A DNA stretch of 64,000 nt from Suillus spraguei (lineage: Eukaryota; Basidiomycota; Agaricomycetes; Boletales; Suillaceae): contig JABCPU010000184.1 in the NCBI GenBank assembly GCA_016800925.1, positions 62,001 to 126,000 of the forward strand, written 5' to 3'. Under the pieces are notes generated by a model that saw only the letters and a list, made by a program, of their open reading frames with translations, did no database searches and was not told the DNA's origin. This document shows, in pieces, positions 21,326-32,282 of this stretch (the stretch's first letter is position 1; every line of letters begins with the position of its first letter). A program made the position numbers and the translations under genes.

Positions 21326-22712
21326 CTACAAAGTAACGGTCTCTTGTTTAGCACGAGCAACTATAGAATGTACAAATACAGAACGCAGCTCAAGATCATT
21401 GATGTCTAAAATTGTATCACATGCTGCTGGGTTCGCCATGAGCACATGCATAAGCAGCACCTTATCATCCACTAAAAGATCTGCAGATGACTGGATCACC
21501 TTCACTGCATGTGACCTATGCTCAGCTACACAAGCATCATCAGTCAGGCTAAATGGGCCCTTATTTAATGAGTCCGAAAGGTAGTTGATGGAGCCTTGGA
21601 GGTTCATAGACACAGCAGTGTTGGCAGCCTCTGGAACAGCATTGTTTCTTGCCACTGGCTGTTAACAGCTTCCGCTTCTTGGCAGATTCTGCCTTTGTCA
21701 TCTGTGAAACAGAAGTCCACATGGTGGAAGGGGGAGCTGGATTGTCATGGGTCATGTCTGTGTGCAAGTGCTTGCCCGTGCTAGAGCCTGAAGAGAGAGG
21801 AGCAGATGATATAGGGGGAGCAACGCTAATACTACCACTTGCAAGTGCAGGAATGGGAGGGGGGGCACCCCAGTGGACATCTGGGTGGGACTGACAAGGA
21901 CTGACTGGAAGGAGGCTTGGAATGGGAGAATGCATCATGCCACTGACACCAGTATTCAACATGCTCACATCGGCATCTGGAGGTGCACTACTTGGACTGG
22001 CAACCGGTGGTTCATCCTGTGGTGCTAAGACAGTGGGGTTATACGCAGCATTGCCTTGTGCAGAGCTGTGGCGGGGGAGGATCTGTTCCATCTTCAAGTA
22101 AAAAGGCCAGCCACTATTCTTGAATGGCTTTAAGTGTATATTGGACTTTAAAAACATAGTGCCGGTCAGGTTCAATAAAGATCTGAAAAATAAACATGTA
22201 TCATACCTTCTTGCTAATGATCTCCTCCCAGACAGCCTCAGCAGCAGGGCCATTTATATTAGCCCCATGCTCATCATCCCAATGACAGCCTGATCTACTG
22301 CAATATGCAAAGATAGCGTGATATGTAAGCTTCAACTACATAGATCAGTTAGTACAGTGGCGATCAATGTAGGATGACATACCAATGTCCATTTATTCTT
22401 GCACTGGGCCCCAGTCTTTGGAAGCCCATGTGTCTGCTTGCTCGTGATCTGTTGTGCAGCTTCATTAAATGTCGCTTCCTTGAAGGTCACTCCTGCCATC
22501 GATGATTTCACCGAGATCAGGTATGTGAGTAAGGTGTCGATCTCATCAAAGTTCCACTGGGCCTTGGGCTGCTGAGTACCCTTTCGTGTCATGTTTGTGA
22601 CCTGTATCTGGGTGCAGATGATGATAGCAGTGACTGCAAGCCAGATCTGCTGGCGTTGGATATCATTGTGGTAAGGGATAGATCTAGAAGTCATGGTCGG
22701 AAGCAAAGACAT
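21326..22712 (-). pseudogene. Harbinger Myb/SANT-like DNA-binding protein
   Basis: Minus strand exons 22712-22383, 22335-22207 and 22127-21326, with introns 22382-22336 (47 bp, GTATGT..TAG) and 22206-22128 (79 bp). The Myb/SANT-like domain is KAQWNFDEIDTLLTYLISVKS, FKEATFNEAAQQI, GAQCKNKWTLL, then SGCHWDDEHGANI and FKNSGWPFYLKMEQIL. A Pro/Ser-rich middle and a helical C-terminus follow (VKVIQSSADLLVDDKVLLMHVLM). One extra base near 21655 shifts the frame; removing it gives 420 codons. The protein should bind the TIRs and help import the transposase. The start could also lie at a later Met nearer the domain. Confidence 0.8.
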
Positions 22713-22768
22713 TTTAAACTCCGCTTGCGGCCTGTCATCATGCCGGGACAAACAATATTTTGTATTTC

Positions 22769-22805
22769 GAAATTATGGCTTATACAACGGCTACCGAACG
22801 AGCTC
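22769..22805 (-). repeat. Right terminal inverted repeat of Harbinger
   Basis: Ends CTACCGAACGAGCTC, the complement of the left terminus, followed by TTA (22806-22808). Confidence 0.9.
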
Positions 22806-22808
22806 TTA

Positions 22809-23129
22809 GTAAACGTTCAGGCATGAACACAAAGGGTTCAAGCCTGAGGTTTCGGGCCTCAGGGCATAGAATGTACACAGTACATCCTTTCATCGTGTGT
22901 CGTCGCCCTGTCGAAGTCCATCAGATTATCAAAGGAGGAACTTACTTTATGTTATCAAAGACAATAGACTCGAGTCTGGTTTCGCTGATTCCCGAACCAT
23001 CTAACGTCAAGTCCACTGCCATCTTACGGATTACACCGATTCACCGAAGACAGGGAGTGTTGGATCCCGCGGCCCGAGCAATTCGCCTCGCTGCACCATC
23101 ATTCGTCAATGGTATCATATGTATACTCC
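22809..23129. other. Gap between Harbinger and the SDR 5' region
   Basis: A 134-codon plus-strand ORF (22760-23164) begins inside the Harbinger terminus, so its start is artefactual. The bases after 22808 continue the sequence interrupted at 18920. It may be an old gene fragment but no family is recognised. Confidence 0.35.
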
Positions 23130-23463
23130 TTTTGGCACTATTTGCGTTATTTCCTCGCCTATAATACGCACAAGAGATGGCTCATCTGATCCTGTATCCA
23201 CGATAAGTGCTGACAAGTAACGCCTGACATGCTGAAGCCAGCCGCACCAGCCTAGGGCGGCCTGGCCTATAACAATCTTGCGGGAGCGTTTGATCGCATC
23301 AACATTACGTGTGTGCTCCATTTGAGCCCTTTTGGTACTGCTGGCGCTGTTTGCTCGCCTATAACACGCGCACGAGATGGCAGCTCATCTGATCCTGCAT
23401 CCACGATAAGTGCTGGTAAGTAACGCTTGACATGCTGAAGCCAGTCGCCAGCCGCACCAGCCT
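23130..23463 (+). repeat. 200-bp-spaced duplication covering the SDR promoter and first codons
   Basis: 23130-23253 and 23330-23463 are diverged direct copies (TTTTGGCACT/TTTTGGTACT, CTCGCCTATAA, CACGATAAGTGCTG, ACATGCTGAAGCCAG, CCGCACCAGCCT). The second copy contains the SDR start codon (23432). The first copy contains an ATG at 23229 that opens an ORF of only eight codons ending in TAG. Confidence 0.8.
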
Positions 23464-24551
23464 TGCAATCTTGCGGCGCTCACAGATACCATCTATCCGC
23501 AAGAATGGAGGCAGGTTAGCCTCCTTGCATTCTGCGTCCGCAATCCAAAGAGAGGGTTCGGGAGATTTTACGCTAATGGACCGGGTTGCAATTGTCACCG
23601 GGGGCAACCGTGGTCTTGGACTCGAGGCTGCATTGGCGCTCTCTACGGCTGGTTCGCGTGCAGTTTATTGTTTGGATCTCCCGGAGAAGCCAGGTGAAGA
23701 TTGGAACGTTGCTCACCAGAGCATAGCAAAACTTGGCGGTGCAGGAAGACTTGAATATATGACTAGTGACGTTCGCGATCAGAAAAAGTTGCTCAAAACG
23801 GTAGAAGAAATTGCGACAAAGGAGGGGAGGATGGATATTTGTGTTGCAGCAGCAGGCATTGTTGGAACCTTGCAGCCTTGCTTGGAGTATACGGAAGAAC
23901 AGCTCGAAGAGGTGTGTCAACGTTTTGTATTTGATTAGAAGAACATAACCCAACCTTGTGAGAGGTTTATGCTGTAAACATCAAGGGGGTGTTCTTCAGT
24001 GCTCAAGCTGCTGCAAAGCAGATGCACCGGTTCCAGACACCGGGAAGCATTATCCTTATGGGCTCCGTCGCTGGCAGTGTTGCTTTGAAGGTAACTATGA
24101 TCAACTCTTCTTCCTTACCTGTGTTTGACTACGCTCGCAGCACACGCCAGCACTTCCGTACAATACCAGCAAGGCTGCGCTGATACAGATGGCTCGCGTC
24201 ATGGCATGTGAACTTGCACAAAATAACATCAGGGTGAACTCGCTGTCACCAGGTTTTATTGAGACACCGTACGTTCTATGCTGTATTACAAAATCCTCTG
24301 ACGCATCAATTTATAGCATGACGACAGCAGCAATTTCTGCCCAACCAGAATTTCAAGCTATATGGTCAGAGCAAAGCTGCATGAATAGACTTGGAAAGCC
24401 TCACGAGCTGCGTGGAATTGTTACGTGGCTGGCATCTGATGCATCCAGCTTTTGCACGGGAAGCAAGTGCGTAGAACCTTCACTTCAATATATAAAATTG
24501 ACGTGAGCATTTTCTAGCATTGTTGTCGATGGTGGATATACCGCATGGTAG
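23432..24551 (+). CDS. Short-chain dehydrogenase/reductase with possible mitochondrial presequence
   Basis: Five exons: 23432-23911, 23965-24090, 24141-24268, 24317-24466, 24518-24551; introns of 48-53 bp; 305 aa in one intact frame. The first ~45 residues are basic and hydroxylated without acids (LKPVASRTSLAILRRSQIPS), like a mitochondrial targeting sequence. Then come the classical SDR signatures: cofactor loop TGGNRGLG, an acidic/hydrophobic second strand end (VYCLDLPE), VAAAGIVG in the NAG position, catalytic Ser (MGSVAGS), catalytic YNTSK (Y-x-x-x-K), PGFIETPM, and the C-terminal GSNIVVDGGYTAW. The D after strand 2 could favour NAD(H), but SOU1/mannitol-dehydrogenase relatives use NADP(H); substrate not assigned. 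The 5' region is duplicated. Confidence 0.88.
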
Positions 24552-24744
24552 AGCCTATTTGAGTCCTGAATTGTGTATTTGTACACCAACGGAATATAAG
24601 CGAAGTCGTCTAAACTATGAAAGCCCTGCCCAGTACTGTTGTACCATCTTATCTGCCAGGTTTCTCTACACCGATTTAAGTGTGGAATTAATCTACGTTG
24701 ACTTGAGCATTGAGCTTACACTTTGACATTTGAACATCCTGACT

Positions 24745-24910
24745 CGTGCACACGTAACGAATCGCCTGTGAGAGGGTGTTTCTTGTAGCGTGGCGGACAC
24801 ATTGTAGGACTTCACGATACGTGGCCTCGCGCACAAGTAACGAATCGCCTGTGAGAGGATGTCTCTTGTGGCGTGACTGACAAATCGCAAGACTTCACGA
24901 TACGTGGCTT
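24745..24910. repeat. Two tandem copies of an 83-bp unit
   Basis: TAACGAATCGCCTGTGAGAG recurs exactly 83 bp later, and ACTTCACGATACGTGGC closes both units (24745-24827, 24828-24910). It lies 190 bp downstream of the SDR stop. No coding potential is supported. Confidence 0.8.
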
Positions 24911-25871
24911 TGAGATAGACCGTAGACTTCCTATCATCATTGCAGTGCCTCACATGTCTTGGCTGATTTTTGCTCAAGGTTATTTTTGCCATTCGGTTAA
25001 CGTCACCACCCTCATGAAAGCTGAGAGTGCTGCAGGATGATGTATATCAATCACTACAGAGATGTCAGCGAGGCGAACTAAATGGATGCGATGCGAATTG
25101 TTTCATCACCATCAACATTCTTGCTGCAAGCAGAGTTACTACAGTATGAAAACTGCATACGTATGTACCTTGTTTATAAATTTAATACGGTGCTAGTGCA
25201 CACACTTTGACAAACAACAGTTTCAGCGTCATCGACGGCATCCAGCCGTCCGAAGGCCAGATCCTGAAGCGGCCGTACGTTCTCCTGCTGATTGCCCGAT
25301 CAACGATGGAAGCAAATAAACGCTTCCGCAGAACCATTTGGATTACCGCTGACACCGCGGACCTAAATTTTTGATCATACAAATTGAACGGAAGAAATTT
25401 CTAAAATGTGGCGATACTCACGTGCACAACTGAACTTTTGTTTTGTGTGAAACAGCCAAGATGTTGTCGATCATCTAAGGACCTCGCTAAATTGAAGGCC
25501 CCGATAGGAAAGCATTGCATTGTTCGGAGATTTGACGTTTCATGCGTGGCTTTTGTATGTTCGTGACTTGACAAATCGAAACCAAGATATTCATGGACAA
25601 TCGAGAAGCTCATCAGATCGGTGACTAACATCTTCCGATAAAGTATCACAACATAGCGGAGGTCACCAGTCATCTGTGATTCAACAGTATGAACGTTATT
25701 CAAATATTCATCGATAGGATCTTTACGCACCGTATTTCCTGTCCCGTTCTGCGTATCTCAACCAATGAGCTAAGTCTCTCATGACGAACAGTTTATTTCA
25801 ATGATAGGAAATCGAGGGGGCCAGGAACTGATGAAGGCCTGCTGTGTTTTCTTTCTTCTCTTGACCTACCG
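24911..25871. other. Intergenic, no gene recognised
   Basis: Several ORFs of 60-109 codons on both strands have no recognised motif and overlap one another. One on the minus strand (25401-25730) has mixed composition but no family. Nothing further is supported. Confidence 0.4.
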
Positions 25872-26048
25872 GAGCCATGCTGATCCAAGTCATTGCCCAC
25901 TGTTCGCAGGAGGTGAGTGTGTTGATCCTCCTTCAAGCTCGAGCCATACTGATCCAAGTCGTTACCCACTGTCCGCAGGAGGTGGGTGTGTTGATCCTCC
26001 TTCGAGCTCAAGCCATGCTGATCCAAGTCGTTGCCCACTGTTCGCAGG
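25872..26048. repeat. 69-bp minisatellite, about 2.6 copies
   Basis: Units start at 25872, 25941 and 26010, each reading GCCATnCTGATCCAAGTC, then CCCACTGT, CGCAGGAGGTG and GTGTTGATCCTCCTTC. Because 69 is a multiple of three, the minus strand encodes a 23-residue repeat (LLRTVGNDLDQHG then SKEDQHTH) inside ORF 26179-25793. That ORF is probably a by-product of the repeat. Copies differ by a few transitions. Confidence 0.85.
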
Positions 26049-26552
26049 GTGAGAGTGACTCGACCAAGATTAAGGACACAAAAAGAGCAACAAAGAAATA
26101 CTCGCACTTCATCATGAGCCACCTCCACAAAGGACATTTGGGTTCTGTGTCTCAGGTATGATACAGCGACCAACTTCAAATATGAACACCTTGAAAGTCC
26201 AGAATAACCGATCAGTGAACAAAGGAGGTAACTCAGACGACATTACATACCTAACAGAATTGATAGACCTTTGATGTAGTAACACAGTCGATCGGTGGCG
26301 CATATTGTGGTTCATCCAGCATCAAGTCAGCATGGACACGAAAAGGTGCACGATCACGGAGTGCGAGTAGAGGTATTTGGAATCTGAGCTGTAAGATAAC
26401 ATCACGTACGCACTAAAGACGAGTTGAGCTATAGCAAACGGAATAACAATATACTGTACAAACAACAAAGCTGCAAATAAGTATTATCATTATACAGCAC
26501 ATAACGAATGAAGTAAACGAGATAGTGCTACAAGTTCATGCCCGACGCGCTA
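26049..26552. other. 3' flank of the 812-aa gene
   Basis: No convincing ORF. AT-rich sequence at 26440-26520 may contain the gene's 3' UTR and polyadenylation region (the minus-strand gene ends at 26553). Confidence 0.35.
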
Positions 26553-29099
26553 TCACCCATGGGCCCTTTTGTTAGATGACTCGCCTTCATCAATCGATCT
26601 CCTGCGCTTGCCCCTTCCTGTGTAAGAGGGCGGTACGATGAAATATTTTTCAATGGCAGGCCTTTGGGACCTCGATGGCTGAACCGAATACCCTCCCATT
26701 GTGGGACTCGTTGGATTGGAATGTACGAGAGTCTCGATGGTCATACTAGATCCTCCTACGTCTTTTGGCGGTTTCTTTTTGTACTAGACGATATTAGCCA
26801 CAATGTTTTGAGATACGTGAAAGAATACGCACGGTTTCGAGTTCAGGTTTACCACGCCACTTGGCGATTGCTTCACAAAAGCGTAGTGCTGCCCTTTCAA
26901 CAGGCTCAGAAGGGTAGTGCCATGCCAGATCCTCCATATGGGTAGATAGATCTGGTGTCAAAGACGGTATCGTATAAAACTAGGTTAGAAAAGTGTATCA
27001 GCCACCTTGTCGAATCTTTCACGAAGACAAGGTCTCACCCTTCTCAGGCGCTCATCCATTTCAGCTTCAAATTCAGCTTCGGCGCCTTCTCTTCGAATGG
27101 GCGTCCCATTGTGCGCAGCTCGCAACGCAGGAAACATTATTCTTATCGCTTCTTTGAGACTAGGCAAGTCGTCTGGTTCAAACCATTCGAATGCAGAGTC
27201 TGCGTCGTGGCCAAGTGAATCAGCTTGATCCAGTTGACCTAACTCGTCGTCCGCGGTGCCCAAGCCAACTGATAGAAGACATTCAACAGCCTCCAGACCC
27301 CACCACCCTCCGGTGAGATAACCCTCTAGGGTAGCACGAGCGAGCAAGCCCGCGAGGAGCATGTACCATTCTCGTGAAGGTCGTAAAGGAGGTGCAGAGG
27401 GCGCCTCGATGTTTTGAGATCGTCGGGATAGGGGCCGAGGTGACATCAGTATTTGAGACATATCTGCACCCCGCTGCCAGTCGCTTTCATATTCCTCTTC
27501 CCCAAGCTCTTCCCCAAGCTCCATTGCGACAAGGGCAGAAAGCCTCAAAAAGCGCGGAATGAGCTCTGACAGTCGTGTGTTCCCAGTGCCAGCACCCGAC
27601 TGTTCCTTTTCAGAATCAGCCGGCCACCACTTCGACTTCCGGCGCAATACGCTGCCATTCACACCTGGTTGAGCCAAGCCCGATCCAACACCAGGGCCAT
27701 CTTGCCAGCCAGCGATACCACCCCCACTTCCACCCGAGCCACCTAGTCCTCCTTCCCAGTTTCCAAAGTTTCTGGCGCCCATTGCAGCAGATGATGCGCG
27801 CGCTCGACCAGACCCGCCTGGTGCTTTGACAGAATGTTTTGCTTCGACGCAGATTTCGCATGCAGTATAAAGATGCCGGGGACACCGCAGGCCAGGAGGT
27901 GAATTGGCGGTGGAGGGATCGGCGCCCTGCATATACATACTGTATACACGGTTGCTGGGCATGAACTTTGACCTTTGGTTCTTTAAGACAGCATCGTCAA
28001 TAATACGATAGATGCTTTGATTTCGGAATTGAAAACTCACATGAGACTGCATCATTTGTGATGCTTGCAATGGAGAGGGGGGTGCACGAAAGTCACCCAT
28101 GGGCAAAAAGGTCAGAGGAAGGGCCGCAGCTGATACCTGCGAAAGCAGAACGACTGATGGATGAAGGCTACCGGTAAGTCCTTGCGCAGAGGATATGCTA
28201 CTGCCCCTGCCAGATAATGGCGACGCCTTCTGCGTTGCAGGAGAGTTTCCCGGACTTCGATCATTTGAAGACGATTGATCTGAGCCATTGCTGGGGAGAA
28301 TGATTGGTGGAGGATGGTGATGATGCCGGTATGGAGGGGGAGGAGCTTGACGCGCAAATAAATCGTTGATGACGGTCCCCAACGCTAACCGTAAACGAAC
28401 ACCATTCGGAAGAGTGTGGGGATGGTGGGATGTTGCGCGCTGGGGTGACTGGTGTGATTCTGGACGCTGTGGGGATGAAGGTGGTGTACTCAGATCATCA
28501 TCGAGAATTGGGTGCACAGCAGGAGGCTGGTCGAGCATTGATGTGACGACCTTTTCGAGACCAATGGCGCGGAGTCTTAGAGATCTTGCCAGGGTCAGGT
28601 CCTGTTTCTGCCGACGATTGTCTTCATCCTCATTATGAGGATGATTTGGACCACCTTCTCTGGCTTTGAGTATTTCGACGTTTTCACCATCACTTGAAAC
28701 CTCGTCGTCTTCATCATATGACTCCGGGCGTTCACGATGATGGTAATTAGGCGAAGAAGGACCTCCTGTTCGGTCGGTCATTCCGAGCTCAGCGCGGGCC
28801 TGGGTAAATCGGGTTCGGCCATGGACCCATAGCATATGATCTATTATGAGAGTTCGCGTAGATTTCTCCCTGGGAGGAATGGAGTGGAGATGATGCGCAT
28901 GTTTATGAGCTGGAGCCTTGAAAGCTCGTAGACCATTTGTTGGATTTGTAGTTGATGAAGATGCGAATATAGGTGGCTGATATGTTGTTCTTGGAGGTGC
29001 TGCTGTTACTTGTGGTACGCTGAATGACGGAAAGTGAGCCTGATTCAAAATTGCGGAAGTAGACGCGCTCCCGTTGTGCAAAGATGAATAGGATGTCAT
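26553..29099 (-). CDS. Unrecognised 812-aa Ser/Pro/His-rich protein
   Basis: Three exons, 29099-27039, 26979-26833 and 26783-26553; introns 27038-26980 (59 bp) and 26832-26784 (49 bp); the frame is intact. The first 370 residues are disordered (poly-His/Pro runs, acidic SYDEDDEVSSDGEN). A short conserved-looking segment lies near residue 80 (TLIIDHMLWVHGRTRFTQARAELGM). The middle has a possible metal site (CPRHLYTACEIC), then a Gly-rich linker. The C-terminal half has a helical region (REWYMLLAGLLARATLEGYLTG, GWWGLEAVECLLSVGLG). The end is basic (GRGKRRRS), a possible nuclear signal. No catalytic motif is seen. A nuclear regulatory or scaffold role is a guess. The first intron's donor was chosen at 27038 because it keeps the frame. 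Confidence 0.75.
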
Positions 29100-32000
29100 G
29101 TCATGGACCGTGTCACGGTATATGCAGGGAGTATTTTGATCCTATGTCGGCCGTCGTTCCTCTCAATAATCCCGAATGCAGCGGAATGTTGTTGATAACT
29201 TCGTGAGGAATCGGAACATCCCGATAATCACTTCAATCTTCTTCTTCCACGACAGCGTGGAAGGGCGCTGCGGCCTTCAACTTCGTGGTTGAATTATCTG
29301 AATTATCACTGGCCATGGTAGTTATCCAATTTGACCAATGACCATTCTATTATTATTGGTGTTGGCTTACTACCAGATGAGCTCGGCGCTCGTTGAGGCA
29401 TATTTCAAAAATACTAAGGTGAGTTACTAAGTGACAGATGCGCTCCCGCATCACTATGATTAGCCCTTCGGGCCCAAGGTTTCGACTGATTCAAAATCAA
29501 GTTATTTCTTCAGTCCACATCATCAATATCGACCATGCCAGCCCGGGAATCGGGATATCGGACTGCCGCATGAGTCACCATCGTGGTCCATCGCGGTTGC
29601 CGTTTCCGTGATTCATCAGCAACAACTTGCGATCAGTCGGCCGTACTATCTCTTCAGCTCACCAGGCGCGAAACTGTCTCTCTTACCAGTCATCCAAAGA
29701 TTCCAAACACCGTACTTGACCAAAGGCAGATTGGGCAACTTGTCGTCCCCATCGTGATGTTATGTCGGGTTGATATGTCAGAAATTTGAACGTGCGTTCG
29801 TGTACTAACTTATCGCGCCAAACCTTTCTGGAATGCAGGCACCGCGGACTTTTAGTTGGTTAGACCATAGTTATCAAACTACAGGGTCGGCGGTCTGCGA
29901 CGAATCGGCATATGTTTACCTGGGCCTGGATGTTGGACGATGTCAAGTCAGAGTTCAGTCTACTCCCTTGATGAAACTGATTTTAGTACCATTAAGTCTT
30001 TCAAGCTATGTGAGTACCTTCCCAGTGGCATTAATAGCTCACAGTCCATTCGCAGCCTAGCCAGATTTCAGGCTGGGGCTTCAGTAACTTCATTTTAATG
30101 ATGTGGATTGACTCGAGGACGTGTCGTGGTGCAGGAGCTTGGAGGATAATTTATTCAGTATTCAACTTCGAATCGTTCGATAAGTCAGTACCTCCGTAGG
30201 TCGCGGTCACAGCGGTCAAGATTGACCATTGTGCAGATTAATTCAATGCGCCGAGAATGCGGCCTTGGAACTTTGTTATCGTTACGCCCAACGTCAGTAG
30301 AATGGCGACAAGATGCCGTCGCTTGACTTAACGACTTCAGTAACAGTTGTCTTTGACATCATTTACATAATCCATGACCCTTCGAAGACCATTGAAAGCT
30401 TGTGATTTTTCACCGCACGCTTGCGCCAAATGGCCTAGCGTTCACTGGTCGATTTCGACTCACCGCTTTTTAGCACGCTGTCACTCATCGCGGAAAATCA
30501 TCTTTTAAGGCCGATGTCAGCTATGCCTACACACCATCGCGGGAGCACTCAGGGGCCCTATCGCCTGGATTTTCTCATGTCGGATCTCTTCGTTCAAGGC
30601 ATCTACCGTGAGCCCACGTTGACGAATGTCATGTGTGACACTATACGCTGGAGAAAACACTGCTCCGAGGTTCAGAGTGGCGTTTTGTCAGTCAATCAAT
30701 CGTCGTTCTGCGAGTTGCCATTATCGCACAAGACTAAATTTAACTCCGATATTCAAGGGCATGATACTGTAACTCAATTGCAGAGACACTCAGGGGCAGA
30801 CTTTCTCATGCCGCGTCTCCCAACGATATCTCTCGGATATGGAGTCCCTCACGACCCTTTCGTCGCTGAATCAGATCCCGGCAAAATTATATACCTGTAG
30901 CACCATCTCCCACCATGACTGACCAGGTTAGCTGGTGGCAGCTGGTCTCAATTCGGCGGTATGTGGCTCCGTCGTGACTGCGGCAGAATGCCGCCATCGT
31001 CCTGTGCCCGGGGACCTTCACACCCACTAGCAGAATGAACACCCCAATTTCGAAAGGGATCGTCGTGTGCGAAACGTGGATGTGTCATCCACCAAGGACA
31101 TGCGGGAACCAGCGGACTGGCTCAAGCTGCCACAGCGCGCGCATGCCCCGCCCAAGCTGATATTTCCGCCGCTACTGCTTACGACGAATACTTGCTGCGG
31201 CACCGCCAGGCTAACCAAGAGTTTCAAGTCACCACTGACGGTTAGAGACGTCGATCTCGGAGCTTGACGCTCTACGCAGGCGGTGATGATTAGCGTATAT
31301 CAAATTACTGGCGCAGGCTAGTCGTAGCAGTCATTAATTATAATGGATAATTGCCGACGCTTGAACTGTGCCATGGGGATGGGTCTTGGACTAGCCATCG
31401 CACGAACATTGCCCTCTCACGCGTGGACCCGCGATGCGTCGATTGGGGTCAATCATTCAAATACAATACAATACAATACAAAGAATCCGATAATAAACCA
31501 TAATCATAATCATAATGTATGTAGACCAGCAACGCCACACGGATCGCGATTGTGCCTGGAGACAATGTATCCCGGAGCAGGCTGTGCAAACTAGTATTTT
31601 CCGTTGTGGAACGAGTCAACGGGGCTCGCACAGCTCCAGATGGCGTGTTTTCCATCTTGCGAAGAAGGTTGAGTCAAGTAGCGTCTTCGTCGGGGCGGTG
31701 TATTGCCGAGGTTTCCGTTTGATTCTGAACTTTGGACTTTGCCAGGCTGTTTGATCGGGCGGGGCGGTGCTTATGATTGGCGCTAGTCAACTTGGGTAAG
31801 TCTACTTGGTGTACAGCCTTACCTCCCTGCCACACCTGTAGAATGAAAAAATATGGCTTCGAGAGAGGTTCCGCTGTCACAGCATCATAATGAAGACCTC
31901 GACAGATATTGATCGTTGAGATTTTAGTTCCATTGTATAAATATACGACATGATGATCAGACCGACGGCCGCCGTGTCTAGGGTGACTACGCTACAAGGA

Positions 32001-32282
32001 TGAGAATCACGGGGTCAAATAATAAAGGTGGGAGGCAGGCAGGAACACTACAGTGATACTTAGGTACGATGACTAGCATACGAAGTTGCATCAATAACAT
32101 GATAAGTGACAAGACCAAGAGTCGAAGGGGTAGTATAACAAAATCTTGAGTCAACGGAGAAGTCCCAGGAATATGGTAGGCAGTCGTGGCGTGAAAAAAA
32201 AAGTATGAAGTGTAGATTAGACAGATCAAGTCAGTTATTAGAGGGGCTGCCGCGTATCGAGATGACGGGGATGAAAAAGTGT
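29100..32282. other. Intergenic region of 3.2 kb, no gene supported
   Basis: The first few hundred bases are the promoter side of the 812-aa gene and the last are the 3' side of the CRZ1-like gene. ORFs of 60-128 codons (for example 30514-30900 plus) have no recognised motif. An internal echo occurs: CTCATGTCGGATCTC at 30577 and CTCATGCCGCGTCTCCC at 30806, both after CAGGGGC. No RNA gene was recognised. Confidence 0.4.
31460..31516. repeat. Microsatellites (ATACA)4 and (TAATCA)3-like
   Basis: AATACAATACAATACAATAC at 31460-31479, then TAATCATAATCATAATG at 31500-31516. Intergenic. Confidence 0.85.

Larger units (their letters stand above)
18924..22805 (+). mobile_element. PIF/Harbinger DNA transposon with TIRs and two genes
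   Basis: 3882 bp including a nested solo LTR. The terminal inverted repeats of about 37 bp begin GAGCTCGTTCGGTA, and each is flanked outside by TTA (18921-18923 and 22806-22808), the 3-bp duplication of Harbinger elements. Inside are a DDE transposase gene on the plus strand and, convergent to it, a Myb/SANT-like gene on the minus strand, the two-gene set this superfamily needs. Both genes are damaged, so it is not autonomous as read, but the ends are well preserved. Confidence 0.93.

Noticed and set aside
22760..23164. 134-codon plus-strand ORF after the Harbinger element
   Set aside because: Its apparent start lies within the transposon terminus, so the reading frame is partly chimeric; no motif remains in the host part.
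24745..26048. Short direct repeats as a CRISPR-like array
   Set aside because: Units are contiguous without unique spacers and the organism is a fungus; they are ordinary tandem repeats.
25793..26179. Repeat protein of 128 residues on the minus strand
   Set aside because: The ORF is produced by the 69-bp minisatellite; outside the repeat it has no protein-like feature.
27007..28638. Several plus-strand ORFs opposite the 812-aa gene
   Set aside because: Shadow frames of an intact spliced gene on the minus strand.
30514..30900. 128-codon ORF in the intergenic region
   Set aside because: No recognised motif, mixed composition, internal partial repeat, and no splice-site or neighbour support.
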